Origin: Anaerolineae bacterium
GTDB lineage: Bacteria; Chloroflexota; Anaerolineae; B4-G1
Direction of reading: 5' to 3'
Assembly: GCA_016783285.1 (NCBI GenBank)
Contig: JADHWW010000041.1
Span: 1 to 16,998 of the forward strand
DNA: 16,998 nt
Positions 1 through 7,328 of this stretch are shown piece after piece (the first letter of the stretch is position 1; every line of letters begins with the position of its first letter). A program made the translations under genes and the position numbers. The notes beneath the pieces were generated by a model that was not told the DNA's origin, searched no databases, and was given only the letters and a program-made list of their open reading frames with translations.

Positions 1-4
1 GTGG

Positions 5-926
5 GTTTCAACCCCAACGATCCGACTGAGGATACTGAAAGCATCATAGGATTTTGAAGCGGCCAAGCCAAATGACAGAGTTTCAACCCCAACGATCCGA
101 CTGAGGATACTGAAAGTCCCGAAGATGCGCCAACTGCGCGTTGACAACTTCTCGTTTCAACCCCAACGATCCGACTGAGGATACTGAAAGGTCTCTACGA
201 TCCCCAGGTCAGGCACGTCTTCGCAACCGTTTCAACCCCAACGATCCGACTGAGGATACTGAAAGCATAACCCAACAACTGACCCACCGCCCCCATACCA
301 GGTTTCAACCCCAACGATCCGACTGAGGATACTGAAAGTGAACTCCACCCGCCGAGCCCCCATCTCTCGGGCCCGGTTTCAACCCCAACGATCCGACTGA
401 GGATACTGAAAGCCATCGAGCGGGAAGAACGTCTCGTAGGCACTCTGGAGTTTCAACCCCAACGATCCGACTGAGGATACTGAAAGTGATGGTAGAAGCA
501 GCGATACGGATACTCGCCGCTCTCGTTTCAACCCCAACGATCCGACTGAGGATACTGAAAGAAACTTACCGCCGTCCAGCGGGCGCGGAGTGGTGACGTT
601 TCAACCCCAACGATCCGACTGAGGATACTGAAAGCCCCCCCTGCCTGCGCAGGCAGGACCCGAACCAGTGTTTCAACCCCAACGATCCGACTGAGGATAC
701 TGAAAGGGGTGTAGGCTCCAGGCATGTGCCTGAGCTGAGAGTGTTTCAACCCCAACGATCCGACTGAGGATACTGAAAGGTCGGAGTTCATCGCTCAGAC
801 GACGGATGGAGCGCTGGTTTCAACCCCAACGATCCGACTGAGGATACTGAAAGGGGACCCGGCGAGCACACCGAGGACGCCCACCGACAGTTTCAACCCC
901 AACGATCCGACTGAGGATACTGAAAG
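5..926 (+). CRISPR. CRISPR array, 13 repeats / 12 spacers
   Basis: Thirteen copies of a 37-bp repeat, identical as read, start at 5, 80, 154, 229, 302, 376, 450, 525, 598, 670, 743, 817 and 890. Spacers are 35-38 bp and all differ. The repeat begins GTTTCAACCCC and ends ACTGAAAG. It has a weak internal ATCC/GGAT stem and near-complementary TTTCA/TGAAA ends. An end of the form AxTGAAAG resembles the 8-nt crRNA 5' handle of many type III and type I-A/B/D systems, so transcription is inferred to be left to right. The sequence after 926 is GC-rich and not leader-like, which agrees with a leader to the left of the window. The four bases before the first repeat are probably the end of another spacer, so the array is likely truncated by the window edge. 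No cas gene is visible, so the subtype cannot be fixed. Confidence 0.98.
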
Positions 927-950
927 ACCCACCACCGGCACCACGAGGCC

Positions 951-1025
951 ACCCCCGCAACGGGGTTCCTGAGCCCGATTTATCGGGCGGAAGCTCCGTA
1001 GCCCGGCGACTTCATCGCCGGGCGG
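951..1025. repeat. Dispersed triple-hairpin repeat, copy 1
   Basis: Three hairpins stand in series: CCCCGCAACGGGG, GCCCGATTTATCGGGC and CCCGGCGACTTCATCGCCGGG, the last two joined by GGAAGCTCCGTA. The same series recurs at 11139-11236 in the same orientation, with a 24-bp insertion in the third loop. Conserved stems with variable loops suggest a structured mobile repeat or REP-like element. It starts 24 bp after the last CRISPR repeat. No coding frame is plausible here. Confidence 0.85.
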
Positions 1026-1087
1026 CTGTCCTCAGCACAACCAGGCGCTCGCCTGCCGAACTTTGGCAATAGCGCAAAACCCGCCCT

Positions 1088-1180
1088 GTCACCCTGAGCA
1101 GCTTGTCCTGAGTGAAACGAAGGAAAGCGAAGGGTCTCCACCACCGGGATAGGGAGATTCTTCGCTACGCTCAGAATGAC
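1088..1180. repeat. 93-bp MITE-like element, GTCA..TGAC ends
   Basis: The segment starts GTCACCCTGAGC and ends GCTCAGAATGAC, which are imperfect terminal inverted repeats (10 of 12 bases). The interior has phrases such as TTGTCCTGAGTGAAACGAAG and GAGATTCTTCGCTACGCTC. Phrases of this sort are familiar from abundant short interspersed repeats in Chloroflexota and other environmental genomes (recollection, not a search). No transposase is present, so any movement would depend on an enzyme supplied elsewhere. Confidence 0.7.
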
Positions 1181-1218
1181 GGTCAACCGTCAGGGCGACT
1201 TTTGCGGCACTGCGAACT

Positions 1219-1247
1219 TTGACTTCCGCGCCAGGTTGGGTTATACT
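1219..1247 (+). promoter_or_regulatory. Sigma70-type promoter upstream of SH3b gene
   Basis: TTGACT (1219-1224) and TATACT (1242-1247) are separated by exactly 17 bp, each one base off consensus. Transcription would start near 1254, leaving a leader of about 190 nt before the ATG at 1448. That leader contains the whole 1304-1401 inverted-repeat element, so a hairpin in the 5' UTR is predicted. Confidence 0.65.
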
Positions 1248-1303
1248 AAGTATGTGCCCGTCAGGTGTCATTGCCAGGAGGTTGGGAGAGGAAAAGGGGG
1301 CCA

Positions 1304-1401
1304 AGAAACCGGGTTTTTCGTACAGGGAGACATCTCTGGCAACGGAAAAGTACCTGCAAGCAATGCTACTCCGCTTGTGGAGCACCAAAAACCCGGTTTC
1401 T
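1304..1401. repeat. 98-bp inverted-repeat element in 5' leader
   Basis: Perfect 15-bp terminal inverted repeats, AGAAACCGGGTTTTT (1304-1318) and AAAAACCCGGTTTCT (1387-1401), enclose 68 bp. Each arm contains an AACCGGGTT-type core that is itself nearly palindromic. The element reads as a MITE or hairpin repeat lying in the probable leader of the next gene, about 50 bp before its start codon. It could act as an attenuator, an RNA processing site or a transposition remnant; the sequence alone does not decide. Confidence 0.75.
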
Positions 1402-1447
1402 GATCTACCCACTGAATGGATACGGAGTCCGAACTGGAGGGTCGCCA

Positions 1448-2389
1448 ATGAACATGAGTCTGTACTCAGGGCCCAGACGGGGCCGTACTGTATTTTCCGT
1501 CGTGGTATGGATCCTCGCACTGGGGCTGGGAATGTGGCTTGTCTGGTATGGCTTTACGTGGACCGCGGGGAATGGGCAACCTGAGGACACCCCGCCGCCG
1601 GTCGCGGCGTCCGCCACACCGGTACAGATAACCGTGCGCTCGACCGTCGCCCCGCTTCCGTCAGCGACGGCGCCCAGCGTCCCTGCTCCCGCCGATTCGC
1701 CGCTGCCGACGGTCGCGCCGGCGCCCACTGTGATTCCCCCAACAGCGACCACTGCCGTGGCGACGATCGTGGCTGGCGCTGACGGGGTGAACGTCCGCGG
1801 TGGACCGGGCACTAACTACACGCGCCTGGGGTATCTCGACCCGGGCGCTCAGGCCGAGGTGACCGGTCGCTACGGCGATTGGTGGCGGATCCGATACAAT
1901 GAGACGCCGGGTTGGGTCTTTGGTGAGCTGGTCGCCGCCTCCAACGTGGACAATGTACCGCAGATCGAACCTCCGCCCGCGCCGACCGCTGCTGCGGTGA
2001 CCGCAACTCCTGTCCCGACTGAAACGCTGCCGACGGCGACTTCGGCGCCCGCCGCCGACTTTCGCGGGCTTGTGCCGGATAAGTTTGAGGTCGAAGGTGC
2101 GCCGGGTCCGTATGCCCTCGGTGCAGAGATATGGTTTCACATGTGGATTACGAATCAGACCAGCGCACCGGTTGAGTACTTGTATCTCGGGGTATGGGTA
2201 GAGGAGACGGGCGAGATTCAGAAGAGCTGGGTATACGCACAATTGCCGGCCAACCAGCAGTTCTACCACCGTGACCAGATGCACGATAAGATTTCAGCCC
2301 CTGGCACGTACAATCTGTGGCTGGCGATTCAGTTCACCGATGGCGAGAGCGTCCTACTGAGCGGCCCTGTCACCGTTATTGTTCAGTAA
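1448..2389 (+). CDS. Membrane-anchored SH3b-domain protein
   Basis: A 313-residue protein. The ATG at 1448 is chosen because GGAGG lies 7 bp ahead of it; an in-frame ATG at 1265 would add 61 residues read from the repeat element and has no such site. Order of parts: a short basic N-terminus (PRRGR); one membrane helix at about residues 14-36; a Pro/Ala/Thr-rich spacer (45-103); a bacterial SH3 domain (about 104-165, with NVRGGPGTNY and the terminal GWVFGELV typical of SH3b); a second Pro/Thr spacer; and a beta-rich C-terminal domain (about 204-313) resembling an Ig-like or intracellular-proteinase-inhibitor fold. The inferred topology is N-in with an exported C-terminus that could bind cell-wall or surface polymers. 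It has its own promoter. Its last 36 bp overlap the convergent membrane-protein gene. The SH3b call is firm; the biological role is unknown. Confidence 0.88.
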   Translation: MNMSLYSGPRRGRTVFSVVVWILALGLGMWLVWYGFTWTAGNGQPEDTPPPVAASATPVQITVRSTVAPLPSATAPSVPAPADSPLPTVAPAPTVIPPTATTAVATIVAGADGVNVRGGPGTNYTRLGYLDPGAQAEVTGRYGDWWRIRYNETPGWVFGELVAASNVDNVPQIEPPPAPTAAAVTATPVPTETLPTATSAPAADFRGLVPDKFEVEGAPGPYALGAEIWFHMWITNQTSAPVEYLYLGVWVEETGEIQKSWVYAQLPANQQFYHRDQMHDKISAPGTYNLWLAIQFTDGESVLLSGPVTVIVQ

Positions 2390-2800
2390 CCGGGCAGGAG
2401 AGAACAACCAGAAGACCAATCCCATCCCCACGAGCCCCGCCCCGTCGAAGGCGATGAAGCGCAGGCCGGTGGCTCGCAGGGGGGCGTGGCCGGGTGGTAG
2501 CGTCATCCACATCCAGGTCTCGCCTGCCAGCCCGATGGCCTGCTGCGCCAGGATCACCGCGAAGAGGGTGCGGTTCCGGTGCGGCCGGGCCAGCACGGGC
2601 GGGTAGGTGGCGTTCCACATCAGGAAGAGGATGCCCACCCCGCGCACCACGACTCGCCCCGGTACTCCGCTCACCTCAAAGCCTGGTGCGTACCGGTCCG
2701 GCCAGGCCACGAACGACAGCGCACAGGTCACGTTGAAGAAGAACACTGCCCCGACGACCAGGCGGGCCAGCCCCAGCGACAACCGATGCTGTTGGTCCAC
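2354..2800 (-). CDS. Small four-helix membrane protein
   Basis: A 148-residue hydrophobic protein, family not recognised. It starts with GTG at 2800, preceded by AAGGGAG at good distance. It lies 15 bp downstream of the DUF362 fusion stop, so it is almost certainly its operon partner. Four probable membrane segments can be seen: RLVVGAVFFFNVTCALSFVA, RGVGILFLMWNATYPPVL, TLFAVILAQQAIGLAGETWM and FDGAGLVGMGLVFWLF. There are no cysteine pairs or obvious catalytic motifs. The shape recalls small DUF4345/DoxX-like helical bundle proteins, but no family signature is clear. The gene ends inside the 3' end of the convergent SH3b gene. Confidence 0.8.
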   Translation of the reverse strand: MDQQHRLSLGLARLVVGAVFFFNVTCALSFVAWPDRYAPGFEVSGVPGRVVVRGVGILFLMWNATYPPVLARPHRNRTLFAVILAQQAIGLAGETWMWMTLPPGHAPLRATGLRFIAFDGAGLVGMGLVFWLFSPARLLNNNGDRAAQ

Positions 2801-2815
2801 GTATCTCCCTTGCCC

Positions 2816-5800
2816 CTACGGCCCACACTGCCGCGCGATCAGCGGCAGCCACGCGAGGTGCGCCTGCACGACCGTCTCCTGGCGCGTGAAGGGGCCCAGT
2901 ACGCTCCCGGCGATCTCCGCCGTGTTGGTCAGGGGCGCGTCGAAAGGCGTCGCCGCCGTCGGGGAAAGCGTGTAGGTTATGCGTATCTCTATACCGGCCT
3001 CCACCGTCCCGCTCCAGTGGATCTGCCCAGCCGCGTAGGTCGGCGCGGGGCCGGAGGTGGCTGCCAGCGTCTCCGTCAGCAGGAGCATGCTGGCTGGAAC
3101 TGTGTCGGTCAGTGATCCGCTGGCTGCCAGGTTGCCGGTATTGCTGATGACGACGGTGTACTGAACCGTCTGGTCGGGGCGGAAGCGGTAGGGCGTGGCG
3201 GACTTGCGGGAGGTGACCAGCACCGGAGCGGGCTCGGTCAGCACCGTCGTGAACGTTTGCCCCCATTCTTCGCCGTCGTAAGGCTCCTGGTTGCCTGCCA
3301 GATCGCGGGCGCGGGCGCGGAAGAAGTAGGTGTGGCCGTGGAGGCCGGTGAACATACCCGAGGTGGCGGTCGTGCCGTTTTGCCAGGCGGTCCAGGCTCC
3401 TTCATAGCCGTCGCGGACCTGCACATCGTAGGCGGTGATGCCCGTCCAGGCGTCCTGCCCTGTCCAGGCGACGATGAAGGTGGTCGTCTCCACCCAGGGC
3501 AGCAGCGGTTCGACCGACGAGGTGGGTGGCAGGCAGTCTCTGGGATTGACTGCCGCCAACAGGCGCCCATCCGTGCCCAGGTAGGCGAAGGTCACCTCGT
3601 CCAGCGCCCCCCCTTCATCCCCCCCAATGGGGGGGACAGAGAGAAGGAGCGCTATTGATGCGGTGAAGGGTGTGTCCGGGCCGATGTCCGGCAACTCCCA
3701 GCGGGCCAGTTCGCTGCAATCGTCCCGGTCCCAGACGTAGAGTGTGCTCGCGCCGGCGGCGCGAGGCGCGGTGGAGTGCACGCCGATGGTGAAGCGGTCG
3801 CCGCTTTCGCGCGTGCTTAGCGCAGCCTCGGCCGTCGCTGCGCTCAGCCCGCCTATGCCGCTTACCGGAATCCAGTATTCCGTCCATTCCAATGAGTGCC
3901 CGGCCGTGATGGTCGCCGCGTCCCAGAAGGTCGGCGCGACGCCGCCGTGCAGTTCCAAATAGGTGGAGCCATCGTCGGTCCAAACGTTCGAGGGGATCGG
4001 GTCCGACCAGCCGAAGCCGAACCCCTTGCTGCCGTGGGCCACGTTGGCTGGGAAGACCCGCGCTAACCCCTCGTTCGCGGCGGTGTCGTAAACGCCAGCG
4101 AAGTTGGCCGCCGCCTGGGGGTATTCGAAGAAGCCCAACCACTCGCGCCAGTTGCCCAGGCGGGAGAAGTCAGTCCCGTTGTAGATCGGCCAGCCAAAAC
4201 GGTGTTCAGGGCCGCTAGGTACGGTGTTGTGGCCCGGCAGCCGGTTGTCGCCGGTGGAGTGGACGGACATTTCTTCGGCGTTGAAGACGAAATGCAGGTC
4301 CGCGCCGACAGTGTTGGAAACACCGGGTGTGAGCGCTGCGTTGAGCCAGAACTTGTAGGCCAGGGAGAAGCCGGTGGGGTTCTCGATGCGCGGGGTGATC
4401 GCCAGGTAGCCCCGGCCAGCCGGCAGGTGCACCGTGATGGCGGCGCGGATGCGGTCGCTGGCGGTCGTGTCCTGCAGCGTGACGGTGACGCCCGCCGTGG
4501 AGGTGGTGACCTGGTAGTCCCACGGTTCCCCCCACTCGTAGCCGTGCTCTTCCACCGGCAAGCACCACTCGATGCCTCCGACCGCTAGCCACCAGCCCTG
4601 CTCAGGCGGCCCCCACGTGGTGGGCTTGATGACCGGGTTCTGATACAACTCGTTGTGGCCAGTGGGCTTGAAGATCATCTGGTAGATGCGCCCGCCCAGT
4701 TCGGGTAGAAGCGTCACTTGCAGGTAGTCGTTTTCCAGCACCAGCAAATCGTAGTCGTGGGGGGCGGGCGTCGGATCAGAACTGTTGTAGGCGTCCCAGT
4801 TCAGCACAGCGTAGGTTATGTTGTAGGTCGGGGTATACGCAGATGTGAGGTAGGCTGCATAGGGGTAGGTGGGGATGGTCAGCGTGGCGGTCAGTAACGA
4901 AGCGGTGCCCGGCGCGGGGGCTGGCACTACCGTGACGGTGCGGCTGTCCTCGGCGTCGTTGAGCGCGAAATCGTAAGCCACGGCGCGCAGGGCGACGGTC
5001 TGCCCGCGATACTTGCTCAGGTCGAGCATCGCCTGATAGGGTGGGGCGGTGATGGTGGCCTGCAACTCCTCGCCGGCGTAGAATTCGACTTTGGAGATGG
5101 CCTCGTTGTCCGACGCGCTGGCCCACACCAGGGTCTTCGCGACGACGACGGTGCTCTCTGCCGGGGCAGTGATGTCTATGGAGGGCGGGGTGGCCTCGGC
5201 CCGTTGTGCCGGAGGGTTGCCATAGGGGGCCGGGAAATCGCGCCGCACCTGGTTGACGCGCAGTCCGCGGACGGTGATCTGCGTCACGTCGTCGGTGCCC
5301 AGGCCGGCCCCGGCGGCCCAGCCCAGGTAGGGGATGCTCTGCGGGTCATATCCCATCACCAGAGCGCCGACGGTGTCCACGGCCACAGCATCTTGCCCGG
5401 CCAGGATCAGCCGCAGCGGCGGGTCGGCCAGAGTCCCGCCGATAGGGCCATCGGTCATGCCCCGCAGTCCATCCAGGACGATGAAGTCGAGCGGACGGGC
5501 CAGGTTCAGGTCCACGATGTGCCGCCCGAGGTCGTCCGGGCCGTGCGAGAGTGCGCCCTTGAACGTCTGTGAGCCGGGATTGTGGTAGATGTCGGAGGGG
5601 GCGATGCCGAACTGGTTCTTGAGTGCGAGTGTGATCCCGGCGTGGGAGTGGTTTTTGAGCGTTGGCACACCGACCAGCACGTCGGCGTCCAGGATCACGT
5701 TGGGCAGCCAGTAGTCGCTCCAGATGAGGCCGTTCTGGATGTGCACCCGCCGCACCAGGTTGGAGTCGTGTTGGTCGAGCCCGCCAGCGTCATTGAGGTC

Positions 5801-6280
5801 CACCAACGGCGCACCGGTGACGTCGTCCATCATATTGCCGTCTGTGTCGTAGCCGCAGAGACGGAATGCTTCGACGGTCGCGCCTCGGGCGTCGTGCCCG
5901 TCGCTATACATCGCTGCGCCATCGGCGATGAAAACCTGCCCTGCGCCGGCCTCACGTGCCAGTTGAACGACGGCGCGGGTCACGCGGGGGTCGCTGGTGT
6001 ATCCCTCGCCTGGGGCGGCTCCCAGGATCAGGTTGGGTTTGATCACCACGGTGTCGCCCGGCTCGATGATGCTGTCCAGCCCGCCCGCCAGCGCCACGGC
6101 CTGGCGCACGTTCTGTTCGACTTCCGCGTCTGGAAGCGGCCAGGAGGTTGCTCGCACGATGGCGACCCCAGCGGGCCCGCTGGCTGGGCTGGAGTAGGCG
6201 GCCCGATGTTGCAGCCCGCTCACGCCGCCCAGCAGCGCCAGCAATCCCACCAGCACGATCAGTTTCCGTCGTCTCTTCAC
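2816..6280 (-). CDS. Secreted DUF362 / Ig / DUF5107 / FnIII / DUF11 fusion
   Basis: A 1154-residue protein, GTG start at 6280 behind GAGGAGAG. Residues 1-32 form a signal peptide (basic KRRRK, then a leucine-rich core). Residues about 38-350 are a DUF362 domain: VVIKPNL at 78-84, LKNHSHAGITLALKNQFG at about 208-225 and DAVAVDTVGALVMG near 297-310 match its conserved blocks. No CxxCxxC cluster motif is seen, so this is not the ferredoxin-linked form. Residues 365-452 look like an Ig-like 'VEFYAGEEL...' domain. Residues 510-800 resemble DUF5107 (LENDYLQVTLLPELGGRIY, GGIEWCLP), a beta-sandwich seen with carbohydrate-active proteins. Residues about 918-1015 are FnIII-like and 1020-1135 are a DUF11 repeat. 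The C-terminus AWLPLIARQ matches a tail familiar from secreted Chloroflexota proteins. It lies between the permease and the small membrane protein. Export and a surface or polysaccharide role are inferred; the DUF362 reaction is unknown. Confidence 0.85.
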   Translation of the reverse strand: MKRRRKLIVLVGLLALLGGVSGLQHRAAYSSPASGPAGVAIVRATSWPLPDAEVEQNVRQAVALAGGLDSIIEPGDTVVIKPNLILGAAPGEGYTSDPRVTRAVVQLAREAGAGQVFIADGAAMYSDGHDARGATVEAFRLCGYDTDGNMMDDVTGAPLVDLNDAGGLDQHDSNLVRRVHIQNGLIWSDYWLPNVILDADVLVGVPTLKNHSHAGITLALKNQFGIAPSDIYHNPGSQTFKGALSHGPDDLGRHIVDLNLARPLDFIVLDGLRGMTDGPIGGTLADPPLRLILAGQDAVAVDTVGALVMGYDPQSIPYLGWAAGAGLGTDDVTQITVRGLRVNQVRRDFPAPYGNPPAQRAEATPPSIDITAPAESTVVVAKTLVWASASDNEAISKVEFYAGEELQATITAPPYQAMLDLSKYRGQTVALRAVAYDFALNDAEDSRTVTVVPAPAPGTASLLTATLTIPTYPYAAYLTSAYTPTYNITYAVLNWDAYNSSDPTPAPHDYDLLVLENDYLQVTLLPELGGRIYQMIFKPTGHNELYQNPVIKPTTWGPPEQGWWLAVGGIEWCLPVEEHGYEWGEPWDYQVTTSTAGVTVTLQDTTASDRIRAAITVHLPAGRGYLAITPRIENPTGFSLAYKFWLNAALTPGVSNTVGADLHFVFNAEEMSVHSTGDNRLPGHNTVPSGPEHRFGWPIYNGTDFSRLGNWREWLGFFEYPQAAANFAGVYDTAANEGLARVFPANVAHGSKGFGFGWSDPIPSNVWTDDGSTYLELHGGVAPTFWDAATITAGHSLEWTEYWIPVSGIGGLSAATAEAALSTRESGDRFTIGVHSTAPRAAGASTLYVWDRDDCSELARWELPDIGPDTPFTASIALLLSVPPIGGDEGGALDEVTFAYLGTDGRLLAAVNPRDCLPPTSSVEPLLPWVETTTFIVAWTGQDAWTGITAYDVQVRDGYEGAWTAWQNGTTATSGMFTGLHGHTYFFRARARDLAGNQEPYDGEEWGQTFTTVLTEPAPVLVTSRKSATPYRFRPDQTVQYTVVISNTGNLAASGSLTDTVPASMLLLTETLAATSGPAPTYAAGQIHWSGTVEAGIEIRITYTLSPTAATPFDAPLTNTAEIAGSVLGPFTRQETVVQAHLAWLPLIARQCGP
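3607..3635. repeat. C7/G7 hairpin repeat inside the DUF362 fusion gene
   Basis: The + strand shows a run of seven C, TTCAT, another seven C, AAT and seven G. It forms a 7-bp GC stem with a 3-nt loop at 3619-3635. In the protein it encodes the stretch VPPIGGDEGGALD (about residues 881-893), which breaks an otherwise beta-rich region. It is in frame here. Homopolymer length change would truncate the C-terminal FnIII and DUF11 domains. The surrounding text resembles short repeats found between genes in such genomes. Confidence 0.6.
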
Positions 6281-6346
6281 TGTACTCTCCTCTATCCAGT
6301 ACTCGGGCTTGGTCAGAGACCTCGCCCAACGGGCGCTGCACCGGTA

Positions 6347-7256
6347 TCAAGCACCCAGCGCCAGATTGAGCGCAGTTCCCAGCAACGCCGCCCCCACGAC
6401 GACATAAGTCACGTAGGCGAGCAGCGCTCGCCGGTTGAGCAGCGTGCCCAGCGCTGCCAGGGCTGTCAGTCGCGTGGCTGGCCCGGCCAGGAAAAAGGCC
6501 AGCGCAGCGCCAGGGCTCATTCCCTGGGCCAACAATCCGGCGATGACCGGCACCGCCCCGCCGCCGCAGGCGTAGAATGGCACGCCCAGGACGCCGGCCA
6601 GGAGCACGCCGTACCAGCGGCCTGTGCCCAGGAGTGAAGAGACCCACTCTGGTGGAATCAGTGTCTGTAGCAAAGCCGCCAGGGTCACGCCCACGACGAA
6701 ATACAGGCCCACCGTCTCGGTGAGACGGAAGAGGGTGTGGGAGAGTGTGTGGGGGTGTGGGGGTGTGGGGGTGTGGGGGTGGGGGGGTGGGGAAGGGAAG
6801 GGAGAGCGTTTCTATGCTCAGGAAGGTCTCTGGCCTCAGCCGTCGGGCGAACAGCCCCACCGGCAGGCTGAGCAGCAATACCCCGGCCGCCTGCGCCAGC
6901 GCCAGGCGTGACCCCAGCCCGCCGGTCATTATGATGAACAACTGGGGATTGAGGAGCGAGGAGGCGACCAGGAAAGCCAACGCCGGGCCGGGCGACGCAC
7001 CACCACGCAGGAGTTCGACCAGCACCGGAACCGTGCCGTAGGTGCACAGTGGCGAAACGCCGCCCAGACAGGCTGCCCCAAGCACCGCACCCGGCCCGCT
7101 GCGGTTCAGCCAACGGCCCCAGCGGCGGGGCAGGTCCATTCGGCCCAGCAGCGCCGCCAACAGGATGCCGCCGGCCACGTAGGGGCCTAGTTGGAGTACC
7201 TGGGACCAGGCCAGCGTTGCTGCCAGGATCAGGTGTGAGATCAGGTTGGCGGGCAT
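6347..7256 (-). pseudogene. Two-half permease (UPF0718/ArsP_1-like), frameshifted at an 8-bp repeat
   Basis: The gene begins with ATG at 7256, preceded by GGGGGAACG. The first half (to about 6810) has hydrophobic segments and the motif GGVSPLCTYGTVPVLVELL followed by SSLLNP. The second half resumes in another frame (about 6720-6347), with GVPFYACGGGAVPVIAGLL and GPATRLTAL. The doubled 'P-x-C...G-x-(V/I)-P' motif around two helix bundles is the pattern of the UPF0718/YraQ (PF03773) permease family, whose known members include an organoarsenical exporter; the substrate here is open. The two halves are separated by the octanucleotide tract at 6736-6792. Counting shows the second half is out of frame by one base: losing one base, gaining one 8-bp unit or losing two restores it. 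As read, the first frame runs on to 5952, inside the next gene. A GTG at 6710-6712 could start the second half alone but lacks a good ribosome site. Possibilities are a switched-off phase-variable gene, a pseudogene or a sequencing error. Confidence 0.8.
6736..6792. repeat. Octanucleotide tandem repeat in the permease gene
   Basis: Four perfect TGTGGGGG units (6748-6779) are followed by one TGGGGGGG unit (6780-6787). Degenerate partial units flank them (TGTGGGAG at 6736 and TGGGG at 6788). On the coding strand the tract is read as a Pro/His/Thr stretch in the loop between the permease halves. The unit length is not a multiple of three, so copy-number change switches the reading frame. Confidence 0.92.
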
Positions 7257-7328
7257 CGTTCCCCCGAAGTCGAGACGCCGGCCGGTCTTCTGGCAGAGCG
7301 CCGGCAAACTGCTGCCTCTCGATAAGAT

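Noticed and set aside
141..791. Open frames across the CRISPR array on both strands (e.g. 141-326 +, 195-443 -, 528-791 -)
   Set aside because: They simply translate the 37-bp repeat, giving repeated peptides such as RFNPNDPTEDTE or FSILSRIVGVET; no independent coding evidence.
1265..1447. 61-residue N-terminal extension of the SH3b gene from ATG 1265
   Set aside because: It would be read from the inverted-repeat element, no ribosome site precedes it, and the ATG at 1448 has GGAGG and is followed by a proper membrane anchor.
5582..6637. 351-codon + strand frame opposite the DUF362 fusion and permease
   Set aside because: It is antisense to well-supported genes with recognisable domains, has low-complexity Gly/His/Gln composition and no domain or ribosome site.
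6710..6712. GTG as an independent start for the second permease half
   Set aside because: No Shine-Dalgarno at a proper distance; the half alone would lack the first membrane bundle. Kept only as a possibility in the permease entry.
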